64,000 nucleotides of DNA from NCBI GenBank assembly GCA_029891345.1, contig CM056995.1:217004547-217068546 (forward strand), in the 5' to 3' direction. The notes under the pieces were generated by a model. The model was not told the origin of the DNA, searched no databases, and was given only the letters and a program-made list of their open reading frames with translations. How positions within the stretch are numbered: the first letter of the stretch is position 1; every line of letters starts with the position of its first letter. Both the position numbers and the translations under genes were made by a program. Of this stretch, positions 34,436 through 44,858 are shown piece after piece. The stretch is from Dryococelus australis. Taxonomy: Eukaryota > Arthropoda > Insecta > Phasmatodea > Phasmatidae.

Positions 34436-34678
34436 TATAGGTTGTTCACGGTAAGGTGAGCGCTATTTAAGGCCCTTGTCAGATTTACTTTTCAGCCAAT
34501 TTTTGTCTTTCCGCCACTTGTCGGTGTAAAAATTGCATTTACCTAATAAATACAGTGTGTACATATGTACACTTTCAAAAGTTAACATCTGAGGTTACAA
34601 TATAATACATAAATGTGCTATTATTATTCCTGTTGTGAGGGCCTTAAAAAGTGCCCACTTTACCGTGAATGGCCTATA
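34436..34678 (+). mobile_element. Family B TIR element, complete, TATA-bordered
   Basis: TATAGGTTGTTCACGGTAAG to CACTTTACCGTGAATGGCCT then ATA. The interior has AAGTTAACATCTGAGGTTAC. It sits 125 bp from the family A copy ending at 34311. Confidence 0.88.
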
Positions 34679-35582
34679 AAATATAAAACGAATAGTATTT
34701 TCTAAACATGTGAATTAGCAGATGCAGGATTCAAATACTACAGTCTTACTAGAGATCATTTTGAAATAATGCACAAAACATTGAAGAGGACAAGTTAAAT
34801 CTCGCCCCATTGAAGCCTGTGCGTCCGATTTGTGTGCGTACGTACAAACAGCAAACTGGATCAAACACAAAGACGAATGCAAACTCGGGTGGAAAAATTA
34901 CCAAAATCCCAAACTCGAATAAAATAAAATTTTAAGGCTACAGAGAGAGATGGGACACAAGCAATGGTGTCGAGAAAAGAAAAATTAGATACAAAAAATA
35001 AAGTGGAAGAAAGGGAGGAGAACAAATTGCATGTGTAAGGAGAAATTACGGGTATGAGGCCCCGAACAACCGGATGTGTAAAAACCAAAACGGGAATGCA
35101 AAAAAAAAAAATAATTAAACAGGAAAATAAAAAAAGTGTTGGTGGGCATTGTGAGTATACGGCTCCACACAACCATAGGTGTTTAATATTGTAAGTGAAA
35201 ATAATAATGGAAAGGAGAAGTCATGTTTGCATTTTCAATCACTGTGCAGTACTACAATGATCTCTACCACTACGTTCCAATGAGCGCCCAGCCTTACGGA
35301 TCGTCCCTAATCGAAAATTGTATAAAATTACGTAGAGTAACTTGCATACACACAATGTCTACAATCGGTGACGGAAGTTTGTTTAAACTGATTTAGAGTA
35401 ATCCCACGTTATACCCTTAGTGCAGGAGGGAATTTGCTATGCTGTTCCAAGCATTTATTTTAAATCGTTATGTAGACACGGAAGGCGATCAAGCAATAGA
35501 TGCAGAAGAAATATTTCATGTTTGTTTATTTAGGCAGTACTTTTTTTTCACAGTTGATCACATAGCTGGCCTAAGTCCCTAA
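34679..35582. other. Unique A-rich DNA
   Basis: Nothing recognised. The opposing strand is T-rich and gives hydrophobic chance frames (34861-35176). Confidence 0.4.
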
Positions 35583-35894
35583 TGTTCACTGTAAACTAAC
35601 CACTTTTTGCAGCCCTGACTAGGGTCTACTTGTATACATATAGTGTATTCTGCCACCAAATGTAGAATTTACGTTGTAATGGCCCTGATCACTTTTTCCC
35701 ATGCACCTGTCAGGTGAAACTAAAGAATTAATAGGAAAGTAGATATTTTTCAATTTTTTTTTTCAATTTATATGCATAAAAAACATATTCCAGCATTCGT
35801 AAATGTTTACATTGAATTTACCTTAAGACATAATGTATATTCTCTCAGTCATTAGCAACTTAACTCGGCACATACCAGTAAGTGTGCCTCCGGG
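35583..35894 (+). mobile_element. Family A element, diverged, right end missing
   Basis: TTCACTGTAAACTAACCACT then CTAGGGTCTACTTGTATACA, GGCCCTGATCACTTT, TTAGCAACTTAACTCGGCAC and AGTGTGCCTCCG. It stops at 35894, where GC-rich sequence begins. The high divergence makes it one of the oldest copies. Confidence 0.75.
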
Positions 35895-36300
35895 GTGACG
35901 TTACCAACTTTCAGGGATGATAAGGGCACCAGCATCCATCCGATAAGGAACCTCTGTTCGGAAAAGTGCTGGACGCTTCCCTATACTGTTTCCAGTGGCT
36001 TTTCTGTACACCAACGCCATATCCGCACTTTCCGCGGCAGTGCACCCCATTTCACAGTGACTGGTCAAGTGCTCTCGTCTGCAAACTTACTGCAGTGTAC
36101 CCATACTTGTAACTCAGGACCCACAGCATGCCATCTGCCGTGCGTTATTGGAGCGTTAGTTCCCCACCACACAGTTGTCGTATCCCGCTGCAATAGACAT
36201 CCCAACACTGTTCTTGTTGTAACGTTCGACGATGGAGTTACCGTACTGGGGTTCCCTACTCTCTGATGGATGCTGATTCCCTTCTCCATCGTCCCTGGAA
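35895..36300. mobile_element. GC-rich element with short inverted ends
   Basis: Lies between two family A copies. AGCATCCATC (about 35930) is inverted as GATGGATGCT (about 36267), with further paired AGGAACC/GGTTCCC, suggesting a foldback or TIR element. The interior is about half GC, unlike its flanks. A 123-codon plus frame and a 96-codon minus frame span it; neither is recognisable. Confidence 0.4.
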
Positions 36301-36379
36301 GTTTATCATCTCGGATACACTTGTATATGCATGTAAGGGCTGTGACCATTTTCAATGGTTAACGTCAAAAGTACTCAAT

Positions 36380-36796
36380 TATAGGCTGTTCACGGTAAAA
36401 TGAGCACTTTTGAAAGCCCTGCTTAAGATCTACTTGTACGCGTGTTGTGCATTCCTGCGCCTTATGTAACACTAATATTGCCATGAGCCTCATCACTTTA
36501 TCATGCGTCGGTAGTGTGTAGCTGTGGGATTGTTAGAAAAATAAATGTGATACAAATATGCTCAATTTTATACTTAGACGCATTAAAACAACAGAGAGGA
36601 AAATAAATGATTACAGTTTGCAAAATGGTTACCTAACACTATTTATTTGACGTTAAGATATGGAACTATTTCCCATCATCATTACCAACTTTACTGGGCG
36701 CATGTCACTCAGTGCGCCCTTTAAAATATATGCAGGCAGGGGCAGTGACTTTTTCTAAGGCTGATTTCAAGTGCTCACTTTATCGTGAACAGACTT
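36380..36796 (+). mobile_element. Family A TIR element, reference copy
   Basis: The best preserved copy here: TATAGGCTGTTCACGGTAAA on the left, and GTGCTCACTTTATCGTGAAC then AGAC on the right. The internal hairpin GGGCGCA (36696-36702) / TGCGCCC (36713-36719) is perfect. About 415 bp, no coding capacity, so it must have moved, if it did, with a transposase encoded elsewhere. Confidence 0.93.
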
Positions 36797-36843
36797 CACC
36801 GAATATCATTCTATAAGGGCGTGTCGGCCACGGAAAAATGCTG

Positions 36844-37272
36844 TTATAATTAATTCACGATTACTTAACACTTATGACGCCCAGCTAACGTTCTACTTCC
36901 ATGATAGTTAAGCTTAGTTTGCATATTAAGGCGGAGGACTAAGTATAGAAAATTACTCCAAAGGACGACGCACTGAATTCGTGGCGCACTCGGTTGTAAT
37001 GATAGTTTGCACGAGATCTATTTCTTACAAGGCGCTACCAATACACGGGTTTTCTCACCGTTTCCCTTCGTATTATCAATTATTGATCAGAAATTTTAAA
37101 TATAATGCAGGTAAAACTTCAATTTAACTAAAAATTAGATACTTTCATGCTAACAGAGGTATAAAACGCTTGTGATACCAGGCATAAATAGGAAATAAAT
37201 AAACACGTCGTACACGAGGTGATTTTTCAAAAGTTTGATTCAAAAAGTGTGAAGACACCGTAAATATATTAT
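36844..37272 (-). mobile_element. Family C TIR element, reverse
   Basis: TTATAATTAATTCACGATTA then GTTCTACTTCCATGATAG, GGCGGAGGACTAAGTATAG, TTGTGATACCAGGC, GAGGTGATTTTTC and AAGTGTGAAGACACCGTAAA. It aligns block by block with 9328-9755. Confidence 0.72.
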
Positions 37273-37860
37273 ATTTTCTATTCGTACCATATATTATTCA
37301 ACTTTTAGACATTATCAGAGGAATTTTTTCCCTCGTAAAGAACATTTTTTAAGCTCGTGCAGTAGTTTCCACACAAACATGTCAAAATCACAATTTTACT
37401 ATTTTAGTAATATACAAATAATGAAAACCCTCTTACGTACAAAAATTGGGTAATTCACACTGAAAGAAGATTCCAAAATCTACTTGAAGACGTGTATAAA
37501 ATTGCATAGGTGAATTTTGCATTTTCGCGAGATTGCTAAAAATGGGAAAATTCTTTCATCTTTTTTATTTGTAGCTGTAACTAAATTTATAGAAAATAAC
37601 TTATCAAAACGAATTAATATAAGATTTCGATTGTTCATTTTAAAGTTTCTTTGAATAGTTTGGTTTGTTTTATTCTTACTCTTAAAACAAATTTAAAAAA
37701 TAAATAACATTTTGACTTTGAGATGTAATTTTGCAGAAATCATGATCTAAAAAAAAAAAATATCTGGGGAAAAGGTTGTCAGGATAAGGCCTAAAAGCTG
37801 AATAATATATAGTATAAATGTAAGATAACAAATATTTCAGTGTTGAATGCCATATAAAAT
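37273..37860. other. AT-rich unique DNA
   Basis: Nothing recognised. Confidence 0.4.
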
Positions 37861-38160
37861 GATATTGCACGATGCCAGATTCCGTAAAAGTTTGTGAAAG
37901 GTCCGCCATAGCGGCCGGTATACGGGTTAGTGCGGCCCCGTCATGGCATTTCCCGCCTTGTACGGCCAGATTTCACATCAGGTTTGGCAATTGGACAAGT
38001 CCTATTTTTGTGGCAGGTTTCACACCGGCTTTCGTACCTGGCCAATCACATCGCAGTTTCAGAGCGTAGGGCGCTCACCGTGGCGGCTACTACTTGAAAC
38101 AAGTTGATGAAGAAACCGAAAAGGACGCCTCCATCTTGATTATACGTTCGTGATGCTTAA
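37861..38160. other. GC-rich patch with CCAAT motif
   Basis: A CpG-containing block with CCAAT at about 38042 and repeated GGC/GCC motifs, in otherwise AT-rich DNA. A 65-codon frame is present. It could be a promoter-like island or a repeat, and no transcript evidence can be read. Confidence 0.25.
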
Positions 38161-38312
38161 ACTATTTTAAATATGACTACCAGTAATATTGGCTGTCAAC
38201 TTTAAATTACTGTTTAAAAACGTTCTAAATTCTTAAAACTTTACCTACGCTATGAAAGTATCAATTCGAAATATTTATCGTATTTAGTCTGAATAAAGTT
38301 GACAAATAGTGT

Positions 38313-38389
38313 TATCTGGTAGTACAGTGGTTAAGTTGCGGCGTCCGCATCAGAAGTTTTTTGGGCTCGGGTTCAAAACTCCGGCGGAC
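38313..38389 (+). mobile_element. tRNA-like SINE head or tRNA pseudogene
   Basis: CTGGTAGTACAGTGGTTAAG resembles an A box and CGGGTTCAAAACTCCGGCGG a B box/T arm at the right spacing. No acceptor stem pairs across the ends, so it is not a functional tRNA. Reads on into AT-rich DNA without a recognisable SINE body. Confidence 0.5.
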
Positions 38390-38527
38390 CCAAATTGTTT
38401 TTGTCATTAAGTTTTACATGCTGGTAATATCAGGGTACGTAAAGAAAAAAAAATATAGATGCTGGTATACCGGCTCGTGCACCAGGCCTTGTAGAATCTT
38501 GTACAAGAACCAAGTACGGCTGCAGGT

Positions 38528-39527
38528 AAAGGCTGTTCACGATAAAGTGAACACTTTTGAAATCAACCTAAGAAAGCCCACTGCTGCTATCATATTTACC
38601 AGGCACACTGAGTGACATGCGCCTGGTAAAGTTGGTAACGATTGATGTAAAGTAGTTCCATATCTTAACGTTGAATAAAAAGTGTTAGATAACCATTGTA
38701 GTTACTTAAATTATTTTCTTCTCATTACGGTGTTTTTAATGTATCGAAGTATAAAAATGACCACAAATTGGTAAAATATTTTATTTTCCAGTAATTTCCC
38801 AGTTTCACCTGACCGCCGCGTTTATAAAGTGATGAGGCCCATGCCAATGTTAATTTTACATAAGGCGAGAAAATACACAACGGGCATACAAGTAGATCTT
38901 AAGCTTCTTACACAACATAAAACTTTAGCATTTGACTTTACGTTTTCTTTCCTCTGAAGAAATCACCAGTACACAATACAGTAGTAGTCAGTTTAGACAA
39001 TTGAATATCGGTTTTGCGAGCTTCGTAAAAATGTATATCTTATATTAATAATCATATTATCTGGGAATGCATTTTACGTACCTAATTTAAAAATTAGCTT
39101 AAACTTTTTAATATATATGCTTATTTTAAAACAAACTAATTTGTTTACTTTATTAAAATATGTCAATTCATATACTTCCTCTTCATATTATATTTGTTTT
39201 GACATTTATTTAATTTAAGGCGAGCTTTGTTTAATATACCAAGATTTAAATCGCCCTACAATAAAATAACGCACTTTATCATAACGTCTGTTAGATTCTC
39301 GGCAAAATGGCTGCTTGACTTCGATTTCAAATTTCAACTTTTAGAAATCGTATAGTCAAGAATGCTTGACTTTATCTTTTGACAGTTACAGTGTGTCAAG
39401 CTCCATAAAAAACATGTCGGAAAGCAAACGTAAAGTCAAATCGTAAAATCAAATGTTAATTTTCAATTGTGTAAGGGCCTTTAAACAGGGATTTCAAAAG
39501 TGCTCATTTTCCAGTGAACAGCGTATA
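38528..39527 (-). mobile_element. Family A element split by a nested insertion
   Basis: 38528-38902 carries the reverse element up to AGTAGATCTTAA. 39485-39527 carries the missing remainder, ACAGGGATTTCAAAAGTGCT to AGTGAACAGCGTATA. The 578-bp insert plus one extra TTAA interrupts it. Its hairpin reads CCAGGCACA / TGCGCCTGG, changed on both arms relative to other copies. Confidence 0.88.
38903..39480. mobile_element. TTAA-target element nested in family A
   Basis: Flanked by TTAA at 38899-38902 and 39481-39484; the host element elsewhere has one TTAA at this site. The ends are inverted: GCTTCTTACACAAC on the left and the complement of TTGTGTAAGGGCCT on the right, with further pairing through CATTTGACTTTACG. 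578 bp, no coding capacity. TTAA duplication with TIRs is the signature of piggyBac-type transposition, so it is plausibly a piggyBac-mobilised MITE. Confidence 0.8.
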
Positions 39528-39892
39528 TAGTACATTCACGGTTTCTTCGACCTTTTTGAATCAAACCTTTGAAAAATCTCCCTATGTATAGCGTGTTTAG
39601 TTATTTCCTAAATATGCCCTGTATCTCAAGCGTGTTTTATACTTGTTTTCGTAAAAGTTGCTTTTTTCTGTTAAGATATTAATAACATTACAATTTATAT
39701 ATAAATTGTAATGCTTCATTGATAAATAATTAGAATAAAAGACGGAGAAAATAGGTATGTCCCTCTGGTCGTCCCTCTGGTGTAATTCTCCAGATTTGTT
39801 TAGTATAGTTTGCACGAGGCGGAGGAATATCCTGGAGGTAGAACATTAGCAGGGCTTCATAAAAGTCGAAGTAACCGCGAATGGACGGTATA
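39526..39892 (+). mobile_element. Family C TIR element, abutting family A
   Basis: TATAGTACATTCACGGTTTC to GTAACCGCGAATGGACGGTA then TA. Its first TATA overlaps the last bases of the family A copy (TATATA at 39524-39529), so it inserted at the other element's border. Internally it contains an ATTTATATATAAAT-type palindrome at about 39695. Confidence 0.78.
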
Positions 39893-40340
39893 GTGTAATA
39901 TTGGCGCAATGTGAAGTCACGGCATGCGGCTTGTAGCCGGGCAGTGTAGGCGCCGTGGCTGGATACTCGTGATAATTGAACCGGGTCCAGCACACTTGGC
40001 CGAGGAGAAAGCTCAGGTACGTTGTAGGTCGAGCTGGTGCGAGAGCACGATCGCCGGATAAGACGTGGCGTGGTGCAGAAGTACACGAGCAGCGGAGCAG
40101 TCAGCTGCTGGCCGCCCCAGGGTGCGCGCCAACCAACCCGTCTACATCACCCCCCCCCCCCCCCCATCCTTTTTTCCTCTCTCGTGGCAGGTGCCGCCGA
40201 GTGTCCTAATAAAGGGGAATGGTTCACGCAACCCGTACATTTCTATAATTTTTGTGATCACTTCTAATATAGCAAATGTTTCAAAATTTGTGGTTTGGCA
40301 AGACGTAAATAACAATTTTGAGCACCTTCTTACATAGCTA
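39893..40340. other. GC-rich stretch with C16 tract and splice-acceptor-like site
   Basis: C16 at 40150-40165 is followed by TTTTTTCCTCTCTCGTGGCAG ending about 40190, a strong acceptor-like pyrimidine tract with CAG. The frame after it runs 49 codons and ends WQDVNNNFEHLLT before TAG. FEHLL is reminiscent of mariner-type transposase C-termini, but the match is too short to call. Poly-C then poly-T also precedes the SINE at 6091. Confidence 0.2.
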
Positions 40341-40355
40341 CAAATGCACTGCGTT

Positions 40356-40430
40356 CATTATTCTCGGAGCACTGATTAAAGAAGAAAACAAAAATTATTT
40401 ATTTTCTTCCATCAATACTCCGAGAATGAT
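40356..40430. repeat. Two-block hairpin
   Basis: ATTCTCGGAG (about 40360-40369) pairs with CTCCGAGAAT (about 40418-40427), and inside it GAAGAAAA (40381-40388) pairs with TTTTCTTC (40402-40409). Outer bases CATT/GATG also nearly pair. Confidence 0.65.
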
Positions 40431-40904
40431 CTAACAGTGTAAAAAGGTGTTGGGAACCATTTGCGTCTTTTCGAGTCAAAAATTTCGATAAACCCTTTGG
40501 TAATCGACTTTTATCCACAATCGGATACATATGCTTTCATCCAACATTCCCATTAAGGCTCCGCTTCATCTGCTATGAATCTGAAACCGACACGAAAACT
40601 GAATAGTTTCTGCAGAGGTGTCACTGGAATCGCTGTATTATAGAGCATTTTAAATTCATTAGTATAGTTTTCAGTGTGCATTTTCTGCCTGCAAAGAGGT
40701 AGGAACTTGTCGATAAAATAGATTTATGTTCATGACATTTTACAACTAGTAGTTTACATAACACACAAATAAAATGACGCGCAAAAATATAAAAAATATA
40801 AAACAACTCATAAAATATAAATTTTCATATAATCATACATTTTCAGTAATTATGAATCCGAAATTATGATTCGAAAACTCAGTATTTCTCCAAATGATGT
40901 GGAG

Positions 40905-41600
40905 GAGCCTTAAGGTTCCCGCCTATGTGGCACTTGAACTGTGTTGCAGTGTGATTGAGATAGTGATTTTTTCATTGTGCTGATCTACTTAAAGAACACA
41001 CTTCAGATGAAAACTGTTGAGTGATTTCAAGACGTCACGTAGGGCCTACATTAATAAAAACCAATTCAGATTAGGCCTACTCCATAATGGGTCAACGCGG
41101 CCTTTTAAAAGCGCTGTATATCAAAATATACCGATCAGATACATACAAAAGTACACAAAGACCCAGCACTGAACCTTCCTACAGAATTTCCATAAATAAA
41201 AAAATAGGTTCACTGCTGAAAGTCTCATAAGCACACGCCTTTTGCTTAGCGGTGATGGGGGCACTTGATGAGCGTGGCAGTATCGTCTTTATCGCTCTCA
41301 AACCAGGGAATAAGCTTAAGGTATGCGGGGCCCTTAAGGCTGCTGTGGACCTTAAGCTGTTTTGAGCGTTCAAGGCCCAGAAGCGATCGAGCTATAAGGG
41401 CGACAGTAGCACACTCACGTAACGCTCAATTGCCCCTACGCGAAAGATATTGAACTGGTTTGAAGAGTTTCCGCCGTTGCGCTGTGCTGTGAAAGTTAAG
41501 TCTATTAGGCGAAATTTAATTTGCCCGTGGTGAAAGCCCACAGATTGAAGTACAGGCGTATAGTTGAATTTCTCTCTTGGCTATGAACTGTCATTGCGTG
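40905..41600 (+). repeat. Family E interspersed repeat, longest copy
   Basis: Blocks AAGACGTCACGTAGGGCCTA, AAAGCGCTGTATATCAAAAT then ATACCG, TGGCAGTATCGTCTTTATCG, CGATCGAGCTATAAGGGCGA and TTTCCGCCGTTGCGCTGTGC occur in the same order as at 53960-54442 (left part) and 27340-27850 (right part). Confidence 0.65.
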
Positions 41601-41641
41601 TAATACTCAAGATTACATTGTTCTGCAAAGGTAACCTCTAC

Positions 41642-42046
41642 TAAAGGCTGTTCACGATAAAGTGAACCTTAGAAAAAAGTAACTGCTCCTATCTGCATAT
41701 ATTTTAACGAACGCACGGAGTGACATGCGCCCAGTAAAGTTGGCAATGATAGAGGGATAGTAGTGCCTTAATATTAACGTCGAATAAAAATTGTTAGGCA
41801 ACCATTTGTGACAACTTAAATTATTACTTCCGCTTTCTGTTTTTTTTAATGCATTAGTGTAAAAATGAGCAGATTTGTTAAATATTTACTTTTCAAATAA
41901 TTTCAGTTTCATTTGACCGACGCATGAATGAAGTGATGAGGCCCATGGCAATTTTAATTTTGCTTGAGTTGGAAGAAAACAACGTGCAAACAAGTAGATC
42001 TCAAGCAGGGCTTTCAAAAGTGCTTATTTTACCGTGAATAATGTTT
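41642..42046 (-). mobile_element. Family A TIR element, reverse
   Basis: TAAAGGCTGTTCACGATAAA (a few bases deleted after GTGAAC) to AAAAGTGCTTATTTTACCGT then GAATAA. Internal CATTTGACCGACGCATGAAT and AGTAGATCTCAAGCAGGGCT are typical. Confidence 0.9.
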
Positions 42047-42469
42047 ACAGGTTGGGAAGATGACTGTTAAAATGTTTTCTAAGGAAAAATTTTCGCCACT
42101 TTAGGTAAGCGTTAGTGTCGGCAAGGTTCCAGATTTTCTTCACTTTCTATATTTTCTACGTTAAACAGGACAACTGTGACAGTCTTAAATCAAATATAAA
42201 ATAACTTCGTAACTTAGTAATACCTTTCTCTTGTATAATTAACGCAGTTTAAAATTGCAATAAAGTTTCTTTTTGGAACACTGCACACGTAGCAGTGGAA
42301 ATTTTCCCTAAGCGAAACTCTCCCACAAGAAATAATTTCTTTCCGGACCTATAGTATAAACTGCCTTACTCTGGCCAAGCACCACTGTAAACGGAGCTGC
42401 TGCTGTTGCTACTTTGGAATATTAACGGGAGCATACGAAACGGGAGCTAGGATCGCAGTTTCGCCTTCG
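42047..42469. other. Unique DNA
   Basis: Nothing recognised. Confidence 0.35.
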
Positions 42470-42720
42470 CAAGGGCACCAGCACCGGCCAAAATTCTAAC
42501 CGGGTCGCCATAGTACCCATCACCCCTTTTAAACTATAAGTATCGACGTGTCCCTTAAATATTCCTGCTGAAGACGAGCCTTAACATCTACAGCGATCGT
42601 CGGCAAAGTTCGCCAAGTTTCCACGCGGACAAAAATACGAAATAGGATATGCCGCGGTTCGAACCCGGGTCGCCGTGGCAGGATACCACGTAGACGCTCG
42701 TTTATTTTATATACGGCAAG
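42470..42720 (-). mobile_element. tRNA-headed SINE, reverse
   Basis: The minus strand reads CGAGCGTCTACGTGGTATCC, then GACCCGGGTTCGAACCGCGG (B box) and later GATGTTAAGGCTCGTCT, echoing the GTTAAGAGCCG tail of the 16574 SINE. GC-richer than its flanks. Confidence 0.5.
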
Positions 42721-42838
42721 GCAATTTTCGCCTTGCGTGTTTGTAAAAGGCAGAGGAAATTGCTGAGGAAGGCAACAAACCTAACAAACCGCAGTTGCTT
42801 ATGAATACAAGCTAAGCTAGTTCATTAGTCGTAGTTTA

Positions 42839-43080
42839 TATAGGCAGTTCACGGTAAAGTCAGAACTTTTTAAGACCCTTCCGACAGGCTTTAACCTCTA
42901 ATAAATATATTTTATTGCAGCCTCAGACGTTAAATTCTGAGAGGGGTGAAATGTATACATTGTATTTATTGGTCACGTGGCAATGTTAATATTAAAAAGT
43001 GGCGGAAATATATAAATTGACTGAAAGGAAAAGTTTTTCAAGGCTTTAAAAAATGGTCTCTTTACAGTGAATAGCCTATA
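42839..43080 (+). mobile_element. Family B TIR element, complete, TATA-bordered
   Basis: TATAGGCAGTTCACGGTAAA to CTTTACAGTGAATAGCCTAT then A. The interior has CAGACGTTAAATTCTGAG. A 76-codon minus frame within it is incidental. Confidence 0.85.
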
Positions 43081-44648
43081 GTATAAATAATAGCTGTCTG
43101 CGTGTAATCCATACGTTTTTTTAAGTGCTGGGATGTAATTCACTCGTCCGAAGATATTTTTGGTCGGCCACAGAACCTGACCACGAAGTGACTGACTGTC
43201 CAATGTCTAATTTTATCAAACTATTTCGTGCTTGAAGATAAAAATTAATAACTAGGGCAATAATAGGATAAATTTAGGCTAGTTTAGGGGTTCGAAAAGT
43301 GCGTCGTACCCTGTCCATGCTCACAGCCATCGTAGTGGCAGTGGAGTGGATTTCACCTCTTAAAGGTTAGTCTTCACATTGTGTTTGTTTATTTAAGCTT
43401 CTAAGAAGAAACATTTTTGGAAATCCTCCCTCAAAATGTGTAGTTTCCTTCCATACTAAGGAGGACATGGCTAGGTTTTATCCTTACTGGAAGTCATCGC
43501 AAATTCCTCCCTCATTTGCCTGTAACAAACTCGTTCCTTCCATAATGGCCCCGCTGTCGATGACACGTCAAACCATGACTAAAGTTCCGTTGCTGAAACC
43601 GAATTCTAAAAATCTGATTTGGGGTAGTTTGGAAGTTGTTAGCTTCAATCTGCAACAAAACTGTAATTCTACATGGTGATTGAGAGTTTTAAAAGCGCTG
43701 AAAGCGATATGTTTCCAAATTAATTTTCAGTTTTTATACACACCTCAGTTTCGCACCACCGGGATTTCAGGTACTATATCTCTCGCAGCCCAAGAGAGTA
43801 TGAAAATACAGTCTGTACAGGATACCGCGCCAGACTAGACTATTTTCGCAGAGCGCCTGTACTGTCCCAACGTACATCCTTAACATGCAGCCTATTTCAA
43901 GGGGTGTAAAATGTTTTGAGGTGTGTACTTTCTCGATGTCTGGAAGACTCCTACTAGCACAGGTCATGGGCTACCTAAACTAATCTCCAATATACTTACT
44001 GGTTTTAGACAATCACATGCTTAGTTCTGTAAAGATAATAAGAATTTTCATTTGAACTACTTCATACTCTTATTTTAGATATTAACTATATTTACGTCCT
44101 GAAATTGCTAATCCGCAGTTATTTTTAATCTTGACTATTTATTGTGGCATTGCGTTCATTGCACAGTATTTTTTCTCTTTGCGAAGAAAGCAAATGTAGA
44201 ACTGCAAAAAGAAGAAATCAGCATTTAATTTCAAATATTCTTTGTAGAATGAAGTTTTAGATCTGTTTTTGGATACGCTTTTGATGCGGGTTTAATAATA
44301 GCTTTGACTGTGTTAGCTGTGTTTCACAGTATGATTCTACAAATGTTACTTCTGTTTCTACGTATAGCTCGTCTCAGCTCGCCTAGCCTTTCCTTAGATA
44401 TTAGCCAGAAATATATTTTAATGGGTTACCAAAATACCAGCTTATTCTGATAATTGTATTTTTGTTGATAGCTTAGTCGAACATTTAGTAACCAGTATCT
44501 GGTATTACGCTGGTCCGCATTTCGCCGCTGCGACTTGTACCTTTCGAGGAAAACTTTCACCATTCTGCGGTAGGTGTTTGCAGGAATTGGTTCCCGTTAA
44601 TTTGACAACACGAACAGCTCTGGTGTTTGGTGGGCGATACAGTATGGC
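43081..44648. other. Unique DNA, nothing recognised
   Basis: A 70-codon plus frame at 43467-43679 has no known motif. Confidence 0.4.
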
Positions 44649-44858
44649 TTGGAACCAGCGGACCAACTCGTACCAAAGACGTTCAGTGGTATACTGCATT
44701 TCATATACGTACACAAGAGTTGGACAGCCAGTATCGACCAGCGTACTTACTACGTGAATAGTAAATGCTCTCGCTTGCGAAGTATAGTCTCAGATGACGA
44801 TTTATTGCGAGATGTACGTTATGTTGGCGATATCGATGACAATCGTGGAAGAAAATAG
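44649..44858 (+). other. Unrecognised 69-codon ORF with acidic end
   Basis: The last third reads SIVSDDDLLRDVRYVGDIDD followed by NRGRK, more protein-like than average for the window, but the N-terminal part is unremarkable. About 130 bp downstream, ATGGCGGAGCGTAAGGACAG opens a 10-codon frame followed by a donor-like GTGAAAG. Neither amounts to a supported gene. Confidence 0.12.

Noticed and set aside
34861-35176. Hydrophobic minus-strand ORFs resembling membrane proteins
   Set aside because: The T-rich strand yields Phe/Leu-rich chance frames, and the two overlap in different phases.
38313-38389. Functional tRNA gene
   Set aside because: Box spacing is right, but the ends do not form an acceptor stem; called a SINE head or pseudogene.
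40190-40337. Transposase C-terminal exon ending NNNFEHLLT
   Set aside because: Only five to seven residues resemble mariner-type proteins; too short to call.
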